From assembly GCA_023301205.1 (NCBI GenBank), contig JALZVC010000287.1, positions 1-6,349 on the forward strand: a DNA stretch of 6,349 nucleotides, in the 5' to 3' direction. Below, one piece after another: positions 1 to 6,349 of this stretch. Below the pieces are notes generated by a model that was not told where the DNA came from, searched no databases, and saw only the letters and a list, made by a program, of their open reading frames with translations. Numbering within the stretch: position 1 is the first letter of the stretch; each line of letters begins with the position of its first letter. Made by a program: the position numbers and the translations under genes. This DNA is from Flavobacteriaceae bacterium (GTDB lineage Bacteria > Bacteroidota > Bacteroidia > Flavobacteriales > Flavobacteriaceae).

Positions 1-1
1 T

Positions 2-148
2 TTTCAAAACTGGGGTCGCGAGCACAGCTTATACTTAAAGCCTAGCACTAAATATTATGCGAGCGGTTTTAATAAGCCCTCAGATAAAACATCTTTTTAC
101 TTCTCAATATCTTTAACTACTTTAGTCACTAAAATAAGCCCTAATTGA
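2..148 (+). CDS. 3' end of an upstream gene, possibly an outer-membrane beta-barrel protein (partial)
   Basis: An open frame runs from the window edge through 48 codons to a TGA at 146-148; the other two forward frames and all reverse frames here are closed by stops. The visible C-terminus has aromatic/polar alternation (for example HSLYLKPSTKYYASGF, then SFYFSISLTTLVTKI) of the kind seen in the last strands of outer-membrane beta-barrels. It is too short to name a family, and no catalytic motif is visible. Its stop overlaps the TTG start of the next gene in the tetranucleotide TTGA, which suggests that the two are co-transcribed and translationally coupled. That it is a real coding end is fairly well supported by the overlap; the beta-barrel idea is inference from composition only. 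Confidence 0.65.
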   Translation, partial: FQNWGREHSLYLKPSTKYYASGFNKPSDKTSFYFSISLTTLVTKISPN

Positions 149-825
149 AAAAAACGACTATTTTCATTTTAAAAGCTGTGGGGTATTTTTTACTTGCGCT
201 GTTAAGCTATGTGGTCATCGCTTTAATTTTATCAAAAATTACAATTGATGGAGAAGCCGAAACACAAGATGACGTTACTGTCTATATTTTAACTAACGGA
301 GTACACACAGATATCGTTGTCCCATCTATTACTACTCAAATAGACTGGACATTATTAATAAAACCTCAGCATACAAAAGAGGCTACTGCTCAGTATCCTT
401 TTCTAGCAATGGGTTGGGGTGATAAGGGGTTTTATCTAGACACGCCCACTTGGGGAGATTTAAAGTTTTCTACCGCATTTAATGCCGCGACTGGATTAAG
501 TACTTCGGCAATACATACAAACTATTACAAGCGTTTAGAAGAAAATGAAAACTGTATTAAAATAAACATAAGTGCAGAACAATATGACCGACTTATAAAC
601 TATATGTTAAACAGTTTTGAATTAAATGAAGATGGCACGTTGCAACATATAGTAACAGATAGTAATTACACAACAACAGACGCTTTCTACGAAGCAAAGG
701 GTAGTTATAGTATTTTCAAGACTTGTAATAGCTGGGCAAATAGGGGTCTTAAAGAAGCCGGACAAAAAGCAGCCTTATGGACAGCTACAGATACCGGTAT
801 TTTTGAGAAGTATCAAACACCCTAA
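145..825 (+). CDS. DUF2459 / TIGR02117 family membrane-anchored protein
   Basis: The product is 226 residues, close to the usual length of the DUF2459 (TIGR02117) family, whose biochemical role is not established. Residues 2-3 are lysines, followed by one hydrophobic segment (about 6-30), so it is probably an N-terminally anchored protein facing the periplasm. Recognisable family blocks are TNGVHTDIVVP (50-60, with H54 and D56), the GWGD block (90-93) followed by FYLDTPTWGDLK, an IHTNYY block (H124), and CNSWANRGLKEAG (C194-N195-W197) near the C-terminus. The start must be the TTG at 145: an in-frame TAA lies immediately before it, and the first in-frame ATG is codon 89, inside the conserved domain. 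It overlaps the upstream gene by 4 bp, so both are probably one operon. An enzymatic role using the His and Cys residues is possible but is inference. Family assignment is confident, function is not. Confidence 0.88.
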   Translation: MKKTTIFILKAVGYFLLALLSYVVIALILSKITIDGEAETQDDVTVYILTNGVHTDIVVPSITTQIDWTLLIKPQHTKEATAQYPFLAMGWGDKGFYLDTPTWGDLKFSTAFNAATGLSTSAIHTNYYKRLEENENCIKINISAEQYDRLINYMLNSFELNEDGTLQHIVTDSNYTTTDAFYEAKGSYSIFKTCNSWANRGLKEAGQKAALWTATDTGIFEKYQTP

Positions 826-854
826 CTGCTATTATATCTTTGATATTTCAGAAG

Positions 855-892
855 AAAAAAAATCCCCTTTCCTAAAAAATTAGAAAAAGGGA
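855..892 (-). terminator. Intrinsic terminator of the superoxide dismutase gene
   Basis: Read on the minus strand, TCCCTTTTTCTAA (892-880) can pair over 13 positions, including two G-U pairs, with TTAGGAAAGGGGA (875-863) around a 4-base loop. Eight T residues follow directly (862-855). It begins 28 bp after the dismutase stop codon. On the + strand there is no T run after the hairpin, so it works best for the minus-strand gene, although it may also slow transcription arriving from the convergent DUF2459 gene. Confidence 0.85.
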
Positions 893-919
893 CTCCTATT
901 ATTTGATAACAAAATGCTG

Positions 920-1528
920 TTATTTATTCTCCATAAAACGTGCACCTACTTCTTCCCAGTTAATCACATTAAAAAATGCTTCTACATAGTCTGGACGTCT
1001 GTTTTGGTAGTTTAAATAATATGCGTGTTCCCACACATCTAATCCTAAGATAGGACTGCCATCACAACCTACGCCTGGCATTAATGGATTGTCTTGATTA
1101 GGACATCCGCAAACATCTAAAGAACCCTCTTTTGTAACACATAAGAAAGCCCATCCAGAACCAAACTGCGTTTTTGCAGCCGTAGAAAATTTCTCTTTAA
1201 AATCTGCAAAGCTCCCAAAAGAACTTTTAATTGCAGCCATTAATTCGCCGCTTGGCTCACCACCTCCATCAGGAGACATTACATTCCAGAAAAGACTGTG
1301 GTTATAAAAACCACCACCATTATTACGGACCGCTTTATTACCCATATCTAGGTTCATTAAAATATTTTCAATAGTTTTTCCTTCTAGGTCTGTTCCTTCA
1401 ATAGCAGCATTTAACTTAGATGTATACCCATTGTGATGTTTTCCATGATGGATTTCCATCGTTCTTGCATCTATATTTGGTTCAAGTGCGTTATATGCGT
1501 AAGGTAACTTTGGTAATTCAAAAGCCAT
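920..1528 (-). CDS. sodA: Superoxide dismutase, Fe/Mn family, Mn-type signature
   Basis: A 202-residue cytoplasmic enzyme (no signal peptide) that converts two superoxide ions to oxygen and hydrogen peroxide. The whole Fe/Mn-SOD fold is present: N-terminal helical domain with [12 protein letters not shown] (metal ligand H27, gate residues H31 and Y35), NHSLFW (ligand H77), GSGWAF (W126), and the C-terminal DVWEHAYY block (ligands D164 and H168). The outer-sphere glutamine lies in NQDNPLM (Q145), with glycine (G73) at the position where Fe-SODs carry their glutamine. This is the Mn-SOD arrangement, so Mn or cambialistic use is inferred, not shown. Four cysteines (C130, C140, C142, C155) lie in the C-terminal domain. 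The ATG start gives the standard N-terminus [11 protein letters not shown]. The gene stands alone, divergent from the helicase gene and convergent with the DUF2459 gene, with its own terminator. The symbol sodA follows the Mn-type residues; sodB is also used for such genes. Confidence 0.97.
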   Translation of the reverse strand: MAFELPKLPYAYNALEPNIDARTMEIHHGKHHNGYTSKLNAAIEGTDLEGKTIENILMNLDMGNKAVRNNGGGFYNHSLFWNVMSPDGGGEPSGELMAAIKSSFGSFADFKEKFSTAAKTQFGSGWAFLCVTKEGSLDVCGCPNQDNPLMPGVGCDGSPILGLDVWEHAYYLNYQNRRPDYVEAFFNVINWEEVGARFMENK

Positions 1529-1694
1529 AATTTGTTGTTTTAAGTTAATACTTCTTTAAAGTAGCTCAAAAATACATAAATGTATCGTATTAATATGTTA
1601 TAGTATTTATAACGTTTTTATCTTGCAATAGATGTAATTGATAGTTCTTTACTTCCAATTAATCTGTATTTTTATACTGCATAAAATAATCGAA
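1529..1694. promoter_or_regulatory. Divergent intergenic region with promoter-like elements and two inverted repeats
   Basis: This very AT-rich stretch separates the divergent dismutase and helicase genes and should hold both promoters. For the dismutase, the minus strand carries an exact Bacteroidota -7 element, TATTTTTG (1574-1567), about 40 bp before the ATG, but no TTG at the expected -33 distance. For the helicase only a weak candidate exists: TTC (1645-1647), 19 bp, then TATTTTTA (1667-1674), each one base off consensus. Two inverted repeats are visible: ATACAT-AA-ATGTAT (1572-1585), overlapping the dismutase -7 element, and GTTATA-N5-TATAAC (1597-1613), which resembles a PerR box. A role as operators is inference. 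Confidence 0.5.
1567..1574 (-). promoter_or_regulatory. Candidate -7 element of the superoxide dismutase promoter
   Basis: TATTTTTG on the minus strand matches the Bacteroidota -7 consensus TAnnTTTG at every defined base. Transcription would start near 1560, giving a leader of roughly 30 bases. No TTG/TTTG lies 17-23 bp upstream, so the promoter is incomplete by the consensus and may depend on an activator, or the match may be chance in AT-rich DNA. Confidence 0.4.
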
Positions 1695-4600
1695 TTGAAA
1701 ATCGCATCTCCATTTTTTATATATGACGCTGCTGCAGGTAGTGGCAAAACCTATAGCCTAGTAAAACGCTATTTAACCACAGTATTACAGCAGTCTAGTT
1801 TAAGCTATTACAGACAATTACTTGCGTTAACGTTCACTAATAAGGCTGTAGCCGAAATGAAAGAGCGCATCGTATCTTGTTTAATTTTGTTTGCAGACAA
1901 AAAAGTTCTTGAGAATCCGCCAGATATGTTTCTGGACATCGCTGAAGATTTAAATCTAGAAGCTACTGTTCTAAAGCAAAGAGCGAGCGCTACCCTTACT
2001 CATTTATTACACAATTATGCAGCCTTTAGCGTAGAGACTATTGATAGTTTTAATCATAGATTGATACGCACTTTTGCAAAAGATTTAAAATTACCGTCTA
2101 ATTTTGAGGTGATGCTTGACATTGACAGCTTACTAACCGAAGCTGTAGATGCACTGATTAATAAAGCAGGAACAGATGACGCTGTGACAAAAATCCTCAT
2201 AGATTTTGCCATAGAAAAAGCAGATGATGACCGTTCTTGGGATATTGGTTTTGACTTATTTAACACCTCAAAAATGCTTGCTAATGAAGATGATGCTCAG
2301 CATTTAAAAAGTTTAAAAAACAAATCACTTGACGATTTTACGCAGTTTAAAAAAATCCTGAAGTCTAAATATGAAGTCATTTCACAATCTGTAATTACAC
2401 AAGCAAAAGCAGTGATGGAAAAAATGGAATTACATGGATTAACGCAAGAAGATTTTAGTAGAGGGAGTTTTTATAAACATTTTGCTAACCTAGCTGCTGG
2501 TAATTTTAATGTAAATCTAGAAACGCAGTGGCTACTTCAAATTAGAGAAAAAAATTTATACCCAGCAAAACTGCTTAAAGAAAGACCAGAAGCAGTTGCA
2601 GCCATAGAAGAATTAATGCCGTTTTTTATAGAAAACACAGAACGCACTTCTGCTGAAATACCTTCCCTCTCTTTTCTAGATGCCATACTCAGAAAAATCA
2701 CACCACTTTCTGTGATAAACTTAGTACAGCAAGAATTAGAGCAATTAAAAGACGAACAAAACGTACTGCCGCTTTTCCAGTTTAATGCAATTATAAATAA
2801 AGAGATAAAAAACCAACCCGCTCCATTTATCTATGAACGAATGGGCGAGAAATACCGTCACTTTTTTGTAGACGAATTTCAAGACACCTCTGTCATGCAA
2901 TGGGAAAATCTACAACCCCTTATCGACAATACACTCACACAAACAGCCGATAGTAAAGATGGATCACTTTTACTAGTAGGCGATGTAAAACAATCTATCT
3001 ATAGGTGGCGAGGCGGAAAACCGGAGCAGTTTTTAGATATGATAAATGGCTATTCTCCATTTCCTAGTGTGACTGCTCAAATAGAAAATCTACCCATTAA
3101 TTACCGTAGTTTTAAAGAAATCGTCGCGTTTAATAATTCCTTTTTCACCTATGTTTCTAGTTTTTTTAATAACCCTACGCATCAAGAATTATATGTAGAT
3201 GGCAACCATCAAGATGCTATAAAAAATGAAGAGGGGTACGTTTCACTTTCTTTTGTGGATGGCGAGAATAAAGAAGAAAAGCAGACTGCATACGAAGAGA
3301 AAACCTTAGCTACCGTGCAGCATTTAATTGAAAGTGGTTTTGCCTATAGTGACATTTGTATCCTTACGCGCCGCAGAGCAGACGGTATCGTATTAAGTGA
3401 GTTTTTAATGGGAAATGCAGTTCCTGTAATTTCTTCGGAAACGTTATTACTAGAACAATCGGGATTTGTGCAAACTATTATAGGTCTATTAAAAGTTAGT
3501 GTAAATCCTGAAGACAAAGAAGAACTAGTTACCGTACTAGACTTTCTTTATGAACACCTCGAGATAAAAGAAGATAAACATGCCTTCTTTACTTCATTTA
3601 CAAAAAATGATACTGGGCAATTTTCTGAAACTATACAGAAATACCATATAGATTTTGATTGGGCCAAACTAAAAGAAGCATCTGTTTATGAAAGCGCGGA
3701 ATATATTGTTTCTCAGTTTGGTTTTTCAGTCAAAGCAGACGCTTACCTTTTTGGTTTTATGGATTTCATCTTTGAATACGAACAAAAAGAAGGGGTAGAC
3801 ACCTTAGGTTTTTTGTCACATTGGAAAAAAAAACGAGAAAAAGCATCAATAAGTGCCGGCAGCGGGACTAATGGGGTACAATTTATGACCATCCATAAAT
3901 CTAAAGGACTAGAATTTCCTGTGGTTATTTTTCCATATGCAGATGTGTCTCTTTATAAAGAAAACCAAGCCACAACTTGGATACCCGTGCCAGAGGATTG
4001 GAAAAGCGGGTTTTATGAAACACTTATTAATTATTCAGGTAAAATAGCAGGCTACAGTCAAGCCGGAGAAGCGCTGCATGAGCAAAGACAAGAAACATTG
4101 CAGCTAGACAATATAAATCTTCTCTACGTTACACTTACACGCGCGGTAGAACAATTATATATATTTTCTGAAACGCCAAAGACTGTAAAATCTGGTGAAG
4201 AAATTAAAACATTTCCGCAGGTATTTAAGGGTTTTCTACAAGCGAATAACACCTGGCAAGGAGAAGACAAAACATACACGTTTGGAACATTTCAGAAAAA
4301 AGTAGCGCACCAACAAGAATCTGAATTCACTTTATGCAAACCCAACTACATCACCATTAATCCAGAAGACCATAATATAGAGATCATCACAAAAGATGCA
4401 CAATTATGGGGAACTACCATGCAAGATGCCATAAATCAAGGTAATTTAATACACGACACGATGGAGCAAATTCATCATGTTGATAATGTTCCATTAGTGC
4501 TAGAAAACATAAAGGAAAACAGCTCTTTATTACCAGAAGAGGTTGCTTTGCTTGAAGTTACCATTAAAAAAATTGTACATCACCCTGAGTTACAGTCGTA

Positions 4601-4865
4601 CTTTCAAAATTTTAACACCAGTGATAATGAGCGTGATATAATAGGTAAGGATGGATATGTCTTACGACCAGATCGATTAATTTTTGACAAAAAAAATAAT
4701 GTAACCATTATAGATTATAAAACTGGAAGTCCAAGTTATGAGCATGAAGAACAGCTTACAAGTTATGCGCAAGCGTTGCGAGAAATGGGATTTTCTGTCA
4801 CCAATAAAATATTAGTCTATACCAACAAGGAGATCATTGTAAATAAAGTAAATTTGACCTCATAA
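1695..4865 (+). CDS. AddA/RecB-like UvrD-family helicase-nuclease
   Basis: A roughly 1056-residue superfamily 1A helicase joined to a RecB-family nuclease, as in AddA and RecB, which unwind and resect double-strand-break ends for RecA-dependent repair. Counting from the TTG at 1695: Walker A AGSGKT (14-19), motif Ia LTFTNKAVAEM (45-55), TIDSF (115-119), motif II VDEFQDTS (392-399), motif III LLVGDVKQSIYRWRG (426-440), motif IV INYRS (468-472), motif V TIHKSKGLEFPVV (732-744), motif VI LLYVTLTRA (809-817). The C-terminal nuclease shows GNLIH (H920), RPDR (D993), IDYKTG (D1007, K1009) and EQLTSY (Q1020, Y1024), so its catalytic set looks intact. There is no four-cysteine cluster, which fits AddA rather than AddB; no AddB partner lies in the window. 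An upstream in-frame TTG at 1638 would add 19 hydrophobic residues unlike the family; the first in-frame ATG lies after Walker A, so a TTG start is needed. It probably forms an operon with kbl, 15 bp downstream. Confidence 0.94.
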   Translation: MKIASPFFIYDAAAGSGKTYSLVKRYLTTVLQQSSLSYYRQLLALTFTNKAVAEMKERIVSCLILFADKKVLENPPDMFLDIAEDLNLEATVLKQRASATLTHLLHNYAAFSVETIDSFNHRLIRTFAKDLKLPSNFEVMLDIDSLLTEAVDALINKAGTDDAVTKILIDFAIEKADDDRSWDIGFDLFNTSKMLANEDDAQHLKSLKNKSLDDFTQFKKILKSKYEVISQSVITQAKAVMEKMELHGLTQEDFSRGSFYKHFANLAAGNFNVNLETQWLLQIREKNLYPAKLLKERPEAVAAIEELMPFFIENTERTSAEIPSLSFLDAILRKITPLSVINLVQQELEQLKDEQNVLPLFQFNAIINKEIKNQPAPFIYERMGEKYRHFFVDEFQDTSVMQWENLQPLIDNTLTQTADSKDGSLLLVGDVKQSIYRWRGGKPEQFLDMINGYSPFPSVTAQIENLPINYRSFKEIVAFNNSFFTYVSSFFNNPTHQELYVDGNHQDAIKNEEGYVSLSFVDGENKEEKQTAYEEKTLATVQHLIESGFAYSDICILTRRRADGIVLSEFLMGNAVPVISSETLLLEQSGFVQTIIGLLKVSVNPEDKEELVTVLDFLYEHLEIKEDKHAFFTSFTKNDTGQFSETIQKYHIDFDWAKLKEASVYESAEYIVSQFGFSVKADAYLFGFMDFIFEYEQKEGVDTLGFLSHWKKKREKASISAGSGTNGVQFMTIHKSKGLEFPVVIFPYADVSLYKENQATTWIPVPEDWKSGFYETLINYSGKIAGYSQAGEALHEQRQETLQLDNINLLYVTLTRAVEQLYIFSETPKTVKSGEEIKTFPQVFKGFLQANNTWQGEDKTYTFGTFQKKVAHQQESEFTLCKPNYITINPEDHNIEIITKDAQLWGTTMQDAINQGNLIHDTMEQIHHVDNVPLVLENIKENSSLLPEEVALLEVTIKKIVHHPELQSYFQNFNTSDNERDIIGKDGYVLRPDRLIFDKKNNVTIIDYKTGSPSYEHEEQLTSYAQALREMGFSVTNKILVYTNKEIIVNKVNLTS

Positions 4866-4880
4866 ATAACTCTTATTAAT

Positions 4881-6074
4881 ATGTACGGAAAAATTAAAGA
4901 ACATCTTGAAAAAGAAATTCAAGAAATAAAAGATAACGGACTTTACAAAACTGAACGCATCATAACCTCCCCTCAAGGAGCAGAAATTACGGTTTCAACC
5001 GGTGAAACAGTACTAAATTTTTGTGCGAACAACTATTTGGGACTATCAGATCATCCAGAAGTGATACAAGCAGCAAAAGACGCAATGGATACGCACGGAT
5101 TTGGAATGTCTTCTGTACGCTTTATTTGCGGGACTCAAGATATTCATAAAACGCTAGAAAAAAAGATAGCTACTTTTTATAAAACAGAAGACACCATATT
5201 ATATGCAGCAGCATTTGATGCCAATGGAGGGGTTTTTGAGCCACTTCTTGGTGCTGGAGACGCGATTATTAGCGACGCTTTAAACCACGCTTCTATAATA
5301 GATGGTGTGCGTTTATGCAAAGCAGCTAGATATAGGTATGCTAATAATAATATGGAAGAGCTCGAAGAGCGATTAAAAGAAGCAGATGTCGCAGGTACTC
5401 GCCATAAACTTATTGTTACCGATGGTGTTTTCTCTATGGATGGGATTGTCGCGTCATTAGATAAAATATGTGACCTCGCTGACAAATATGACGCGATGGT
5501 TATGATTGACGAGTGTCACGCTACCGGTTTTATAGGGAAAACAGGACGTGGTACCTTAGAAGAAAAACGTGTGATGGGTAGAATTGATATTATCACAGGA
5601 ACTTTAGGTAAAGCACTTGGAGGAGCCATGGGTGGCTATACAACAGGTAAAAAAGAAATAATAGACATATTAAGACAACGATCTCGACCTTATTTGTTTT
5701 CTAACTCATTAGCTCCTGCTATAGTAGGTGCTTCGATTAAGGTGTTCGAAATGCTATCTAACGATACATCACTAAGAGATACCCTTGAAAAAAACACTAA
5801 TTATTTTAAAAAAGGGATGAAAGCGGCCGGTTTTGATATTGTAGATGGAGATTCTGCCATAGTGCCTGTTATGCTATATGACGCTAAATTATCACAGCGA
5901 ATGGCAAATATGCTATTAGATGAAGGAATTTATGTTATTGGATTCTTTTATCCAGTAGTACCTAAAGATAAAGCTAGAATACGAGTGCAGTTATCGGCTG
6001 CACATACTATGGAACATCTGGATAAAGCCATAAATTCTTTTACTATAGTAGGTGAAAAATTAGGGGTTATTTAG
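4881..6074 (+). CDS. kbl: Glycine C-acetyltransferase (2-amino-3-ketobutyrate CoA ligase)
   Basis: A 397-residue PLP enzyme of the alpha-oxoamine synthase family. It catalyses 2-amino-3-oxobutanoate + CoA to glycine + acetyl-CoA, the second step of threonine breakdown after threonine dehydrogenase. Length and numbering agree with the E. coli enzyme: N50 (in FCANNYLGL), H136 (NHASIIDG), S185 (DGVFSMDG), D210 and H213 (IDECHATGF), the PLP lysine K244 (TGTLGKALGGAMGG), and R368 (RIRVQLSAAH). The block GMSSVRFICGTQDIHK (75-90) favours Kbl over related serine palmitoyltransferase or 8-amino-7-oxononanoate synthase. It is soluble and cytoplasmic. The ATG start fits the family N-terminus, with an AT-rich leader and no clear Shine-Dalgarno sequence. 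It follows the helicase gene by 15 bp, so it is probably co-transcribed. The threonine dehydrogenase gene (tdh) usually paired with kbl in enterobacteria is not in the window. Confidence 0.97.
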   Translation: MYGKIKEHLEKEIQEIKDNGLYKTERIITSPQGAEITVSTGETVLNFCANNYLGLSDHPEVIQAAKDAMDTHGFGMSSVRFICGTQDIHKTLEKKIATFYKTEDTILYAAAFDANGGVFEPLLGAGDAIISDALNHASIIDGVRLCKAARYRYANNNMEELEERLKEADVAGTRHKLIVTDGVFSMDGIVASLDKICDLADKYDAMVMIDECHATGFIGKTGRGTLEEKRVMGRIDIITGTLGKALGGAMGGYTTGKKEIIDILRQRSRPYLFSNSLAPAIVGASIKVFEMLSNDTSLRDTLEKNTNYFKKGMKAAGFDIVDGDSAIVPVMLYDAKLSQRMANMLLDEGIYVIGFFYPVVPKDKARIRVQLSAAHTMEHLDKAINSFTIVGEKLGVI

Positions 6075-6137
6075 ATAATTTTCGACTATCTCATTATTAA
6101 TATCGATATATTTCCAAAAAATTTAATAGATTTGTTT

Positions 6138-6157
6138 TTGTTAATAAACATTAACAA
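6138..6157. repeat. Inverted repeat between the -33 and -7 elements
   Basis: TTGTTAAT (6138-6145) and ATTAACAA (6150-6157) are perfect reverse complements separated by AAAC. The left arm contains the -33 TTG and the right arm ends two bases before the -7 element, so a protein bound here would compete with RNA polymerase. A regulatory role is inference. It is not followed by a T run, and it lies upstream of the expected transcript, so it is not a terminator. Confidence 0.6.
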
Positions 6158-6167
6158 GTTACTTTTG
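6138..6167 (+). promoter_or_regulatory. Bacteroidota-type promoter of the OmpA-family gene
   Basis: The -33 element TTG (6138-6140, within TTTTTG) is followed by exactly 19 bp and then TACTTTTG (6160-6167), an exact match to TAnnTTTG. This agrees with the known promoter consensus of Flavobacterium and Bacteroides. Transcription should begin a few bases after 6167, leaving a short AT-rich leader of about 25-30 bases before the ATG at 6202. The strong match fits an abundant outer-membrane protein. Confidence 0.85.
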
Positions 6168-6201
6168 TGACTAATTAACACTTAAAATTAAACAATCTAA
6201 T

Positions 6202-6349
6202 ATGAAACATCTTAACATTTTATTCGTTGCAGCTTTCCTAGTATTGGGATTTAGCACAGCGAATGCACAAGACGAAAACAACCCTTGGGCGGTTGAACTC
6301 GGTGTAAACGCAGTAGATTTCTTTAACGTAGGCCTTAGAGATGGTCAAA
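6202..6349 (+). CDS. OmpA-family outer-membrane protein, 5' end only
   Basis: The first 49 codons of a gene cut off by the window end. The start MKHLNILFVAAFLVLGFSTANAQ is a typical Sec signal peptide: lysine at residue 2, hydrophobic core at about 5-17, and an ANA-type cleavage site around residues 20-22. The mature N-terminus QDENNPWAVELGVNAVDFF closely resembles flavobacterial OmpA-family proteins, which have an N-terminal beta-barrel and a C-terminal peptidoglycan-binding OmpA domain; neither domain is visible in full here, so the assignment rests on the N-terminus. It has its own strong promoter just upstream and is probably transcribed independently of kbl. Confidence 0.82.
   Translation, partial: MKHLNILFVAAFLVLGFSTANAQDENNPWAVELGVNAVDFFNVGLRDGQ

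Larger units (their letters stand above)
6075..6201. other. Intergenic region between kbl and the OmpA-family gene
   Basis: The first part, after kbl, has a perfect 10-bp palindrome, ATATCGATAT (6100-6109), but no GC-rich hairpin followed by a T run, so I see no intrinsic terminator for the helicase-kbl operon. The second part carries the promoter and inverted repeat described separately. Confidence 0.6.

Noticed and set aside
71..142. Direct repeat AATAAGCCCT at 71-80 and 133-142
   Set aside because: Only 10 bp, read in different frames of the same coding end and not flanked by further similarity; probably chance.
2054..2266. 70-codon minus-strand open frame inside the helicase gene
   Set aside because: It is antisense to a well-conserved coding region, serine-rich low-complexity in translation, and has no family motif or own expression signals; a shadow frame.
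5177..5485. 102-codon minus-strand open frame inside kbl
   Set aside because: It lies opposite the PLP-binding core of kbl and its translation is a serine/alanine-rich reverse reading with no recognisable domain.
6100..6109. Palindrome ATATCGATAT after kbl as a terminator or operator
   Set aside because: The stem is short and AT-only apart from the central CG, with no T run; no evidence beyond chance in AT-rich DNA.
6158..6173. Imperfect inverted repeat AGTTAC-TTTT-GTGACT over the OmpA-gene -7 element
   Set aside because: One mismatch in six and fully explained by the -7 consensus bases; weaker than the adjacent perfect repeat.
1..6349. Search for a defence island, toxin-antitoxin pair, CRISPR array, insertion sequence, tRNA or riboswitch
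   Set aside because: All sizeable frames belong to housekeeping families, gaps are at most 166 bp, and no repeat array, transposase motif or tRNA-like fold was seen. The helicase-nuclease has the AddA/RecB repair architecture rather than that of a known defence module.

Overview
The window looks like a chromosomal segment of a marine-type member of the Flavobacteriaceae (phylum Bacteroidota). The reasons are AT-rich intergenic DNA, start sites without a clear Shine-Dalgarno sequence, an exact Bacteroidota-type promoter (TTG, 19 bp, TAnnTTTG) before the last gene, and protein families in a typically flavobacterial form (AddA/RecB-like helicase-nuclease, Kbl, OmpA-family porin, Mn-type superoxide dismutase). 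Genus is not assignable by eye.

Layout, left to right. (1) Positions 2-148 hold the last 48 codons of a + strand gene, probably the end of an outer-membrane beta-barrel protein. Its stop overlaps the TTG start of a DUF2459/TIGR02117 membrane-anchored protein (145-825). (2) A good intrinsic terminator (855-892) separates this pair from a convergent superoxide dismutase gene on the minus strand (920-1528). (3) A 166-bp divergent intergenic region (1529-1694) carries two inverted repeats, one overlapping the best -7 element for the dismutase and one resembling a PerR box. (4) On the + strand a probable two-gene operon follows: a roughly 1056-residue UvrD-type helicase fused to a RecB-family nuclease (about 1695-4865), then 15 bp later kbl, glycine C-acetyltransferase (4881-6074). 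(5) A 127-bp gap holds a strong Bacteroidota promoter whose spacer is filled by an 8-bp-arm inverted repeat. After it begins an OmpA-family outer-membrane protein (6202 onward), cut off by the window end after its signal peptide.

Functionally the region is ordinary housekeeping: superoxide detoxification, double-strand-break end processing, threonine/glycine catabolism and envelope proteins. I see no mobile element, CRISPR array, tRNA, rRNA or defence/toxin cassette, and no convincing novel system. The points most worth a second look are regulatory: the palindromes in the divergent sod/helicase region, the inverted repeat inside the OmpA-gene promoter, and two genes that can only be explained with TTG starts. 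The DUF2459 protein, which has conserved-looking His and Cys motifs but no firmly known activity, is the least understood gene here.
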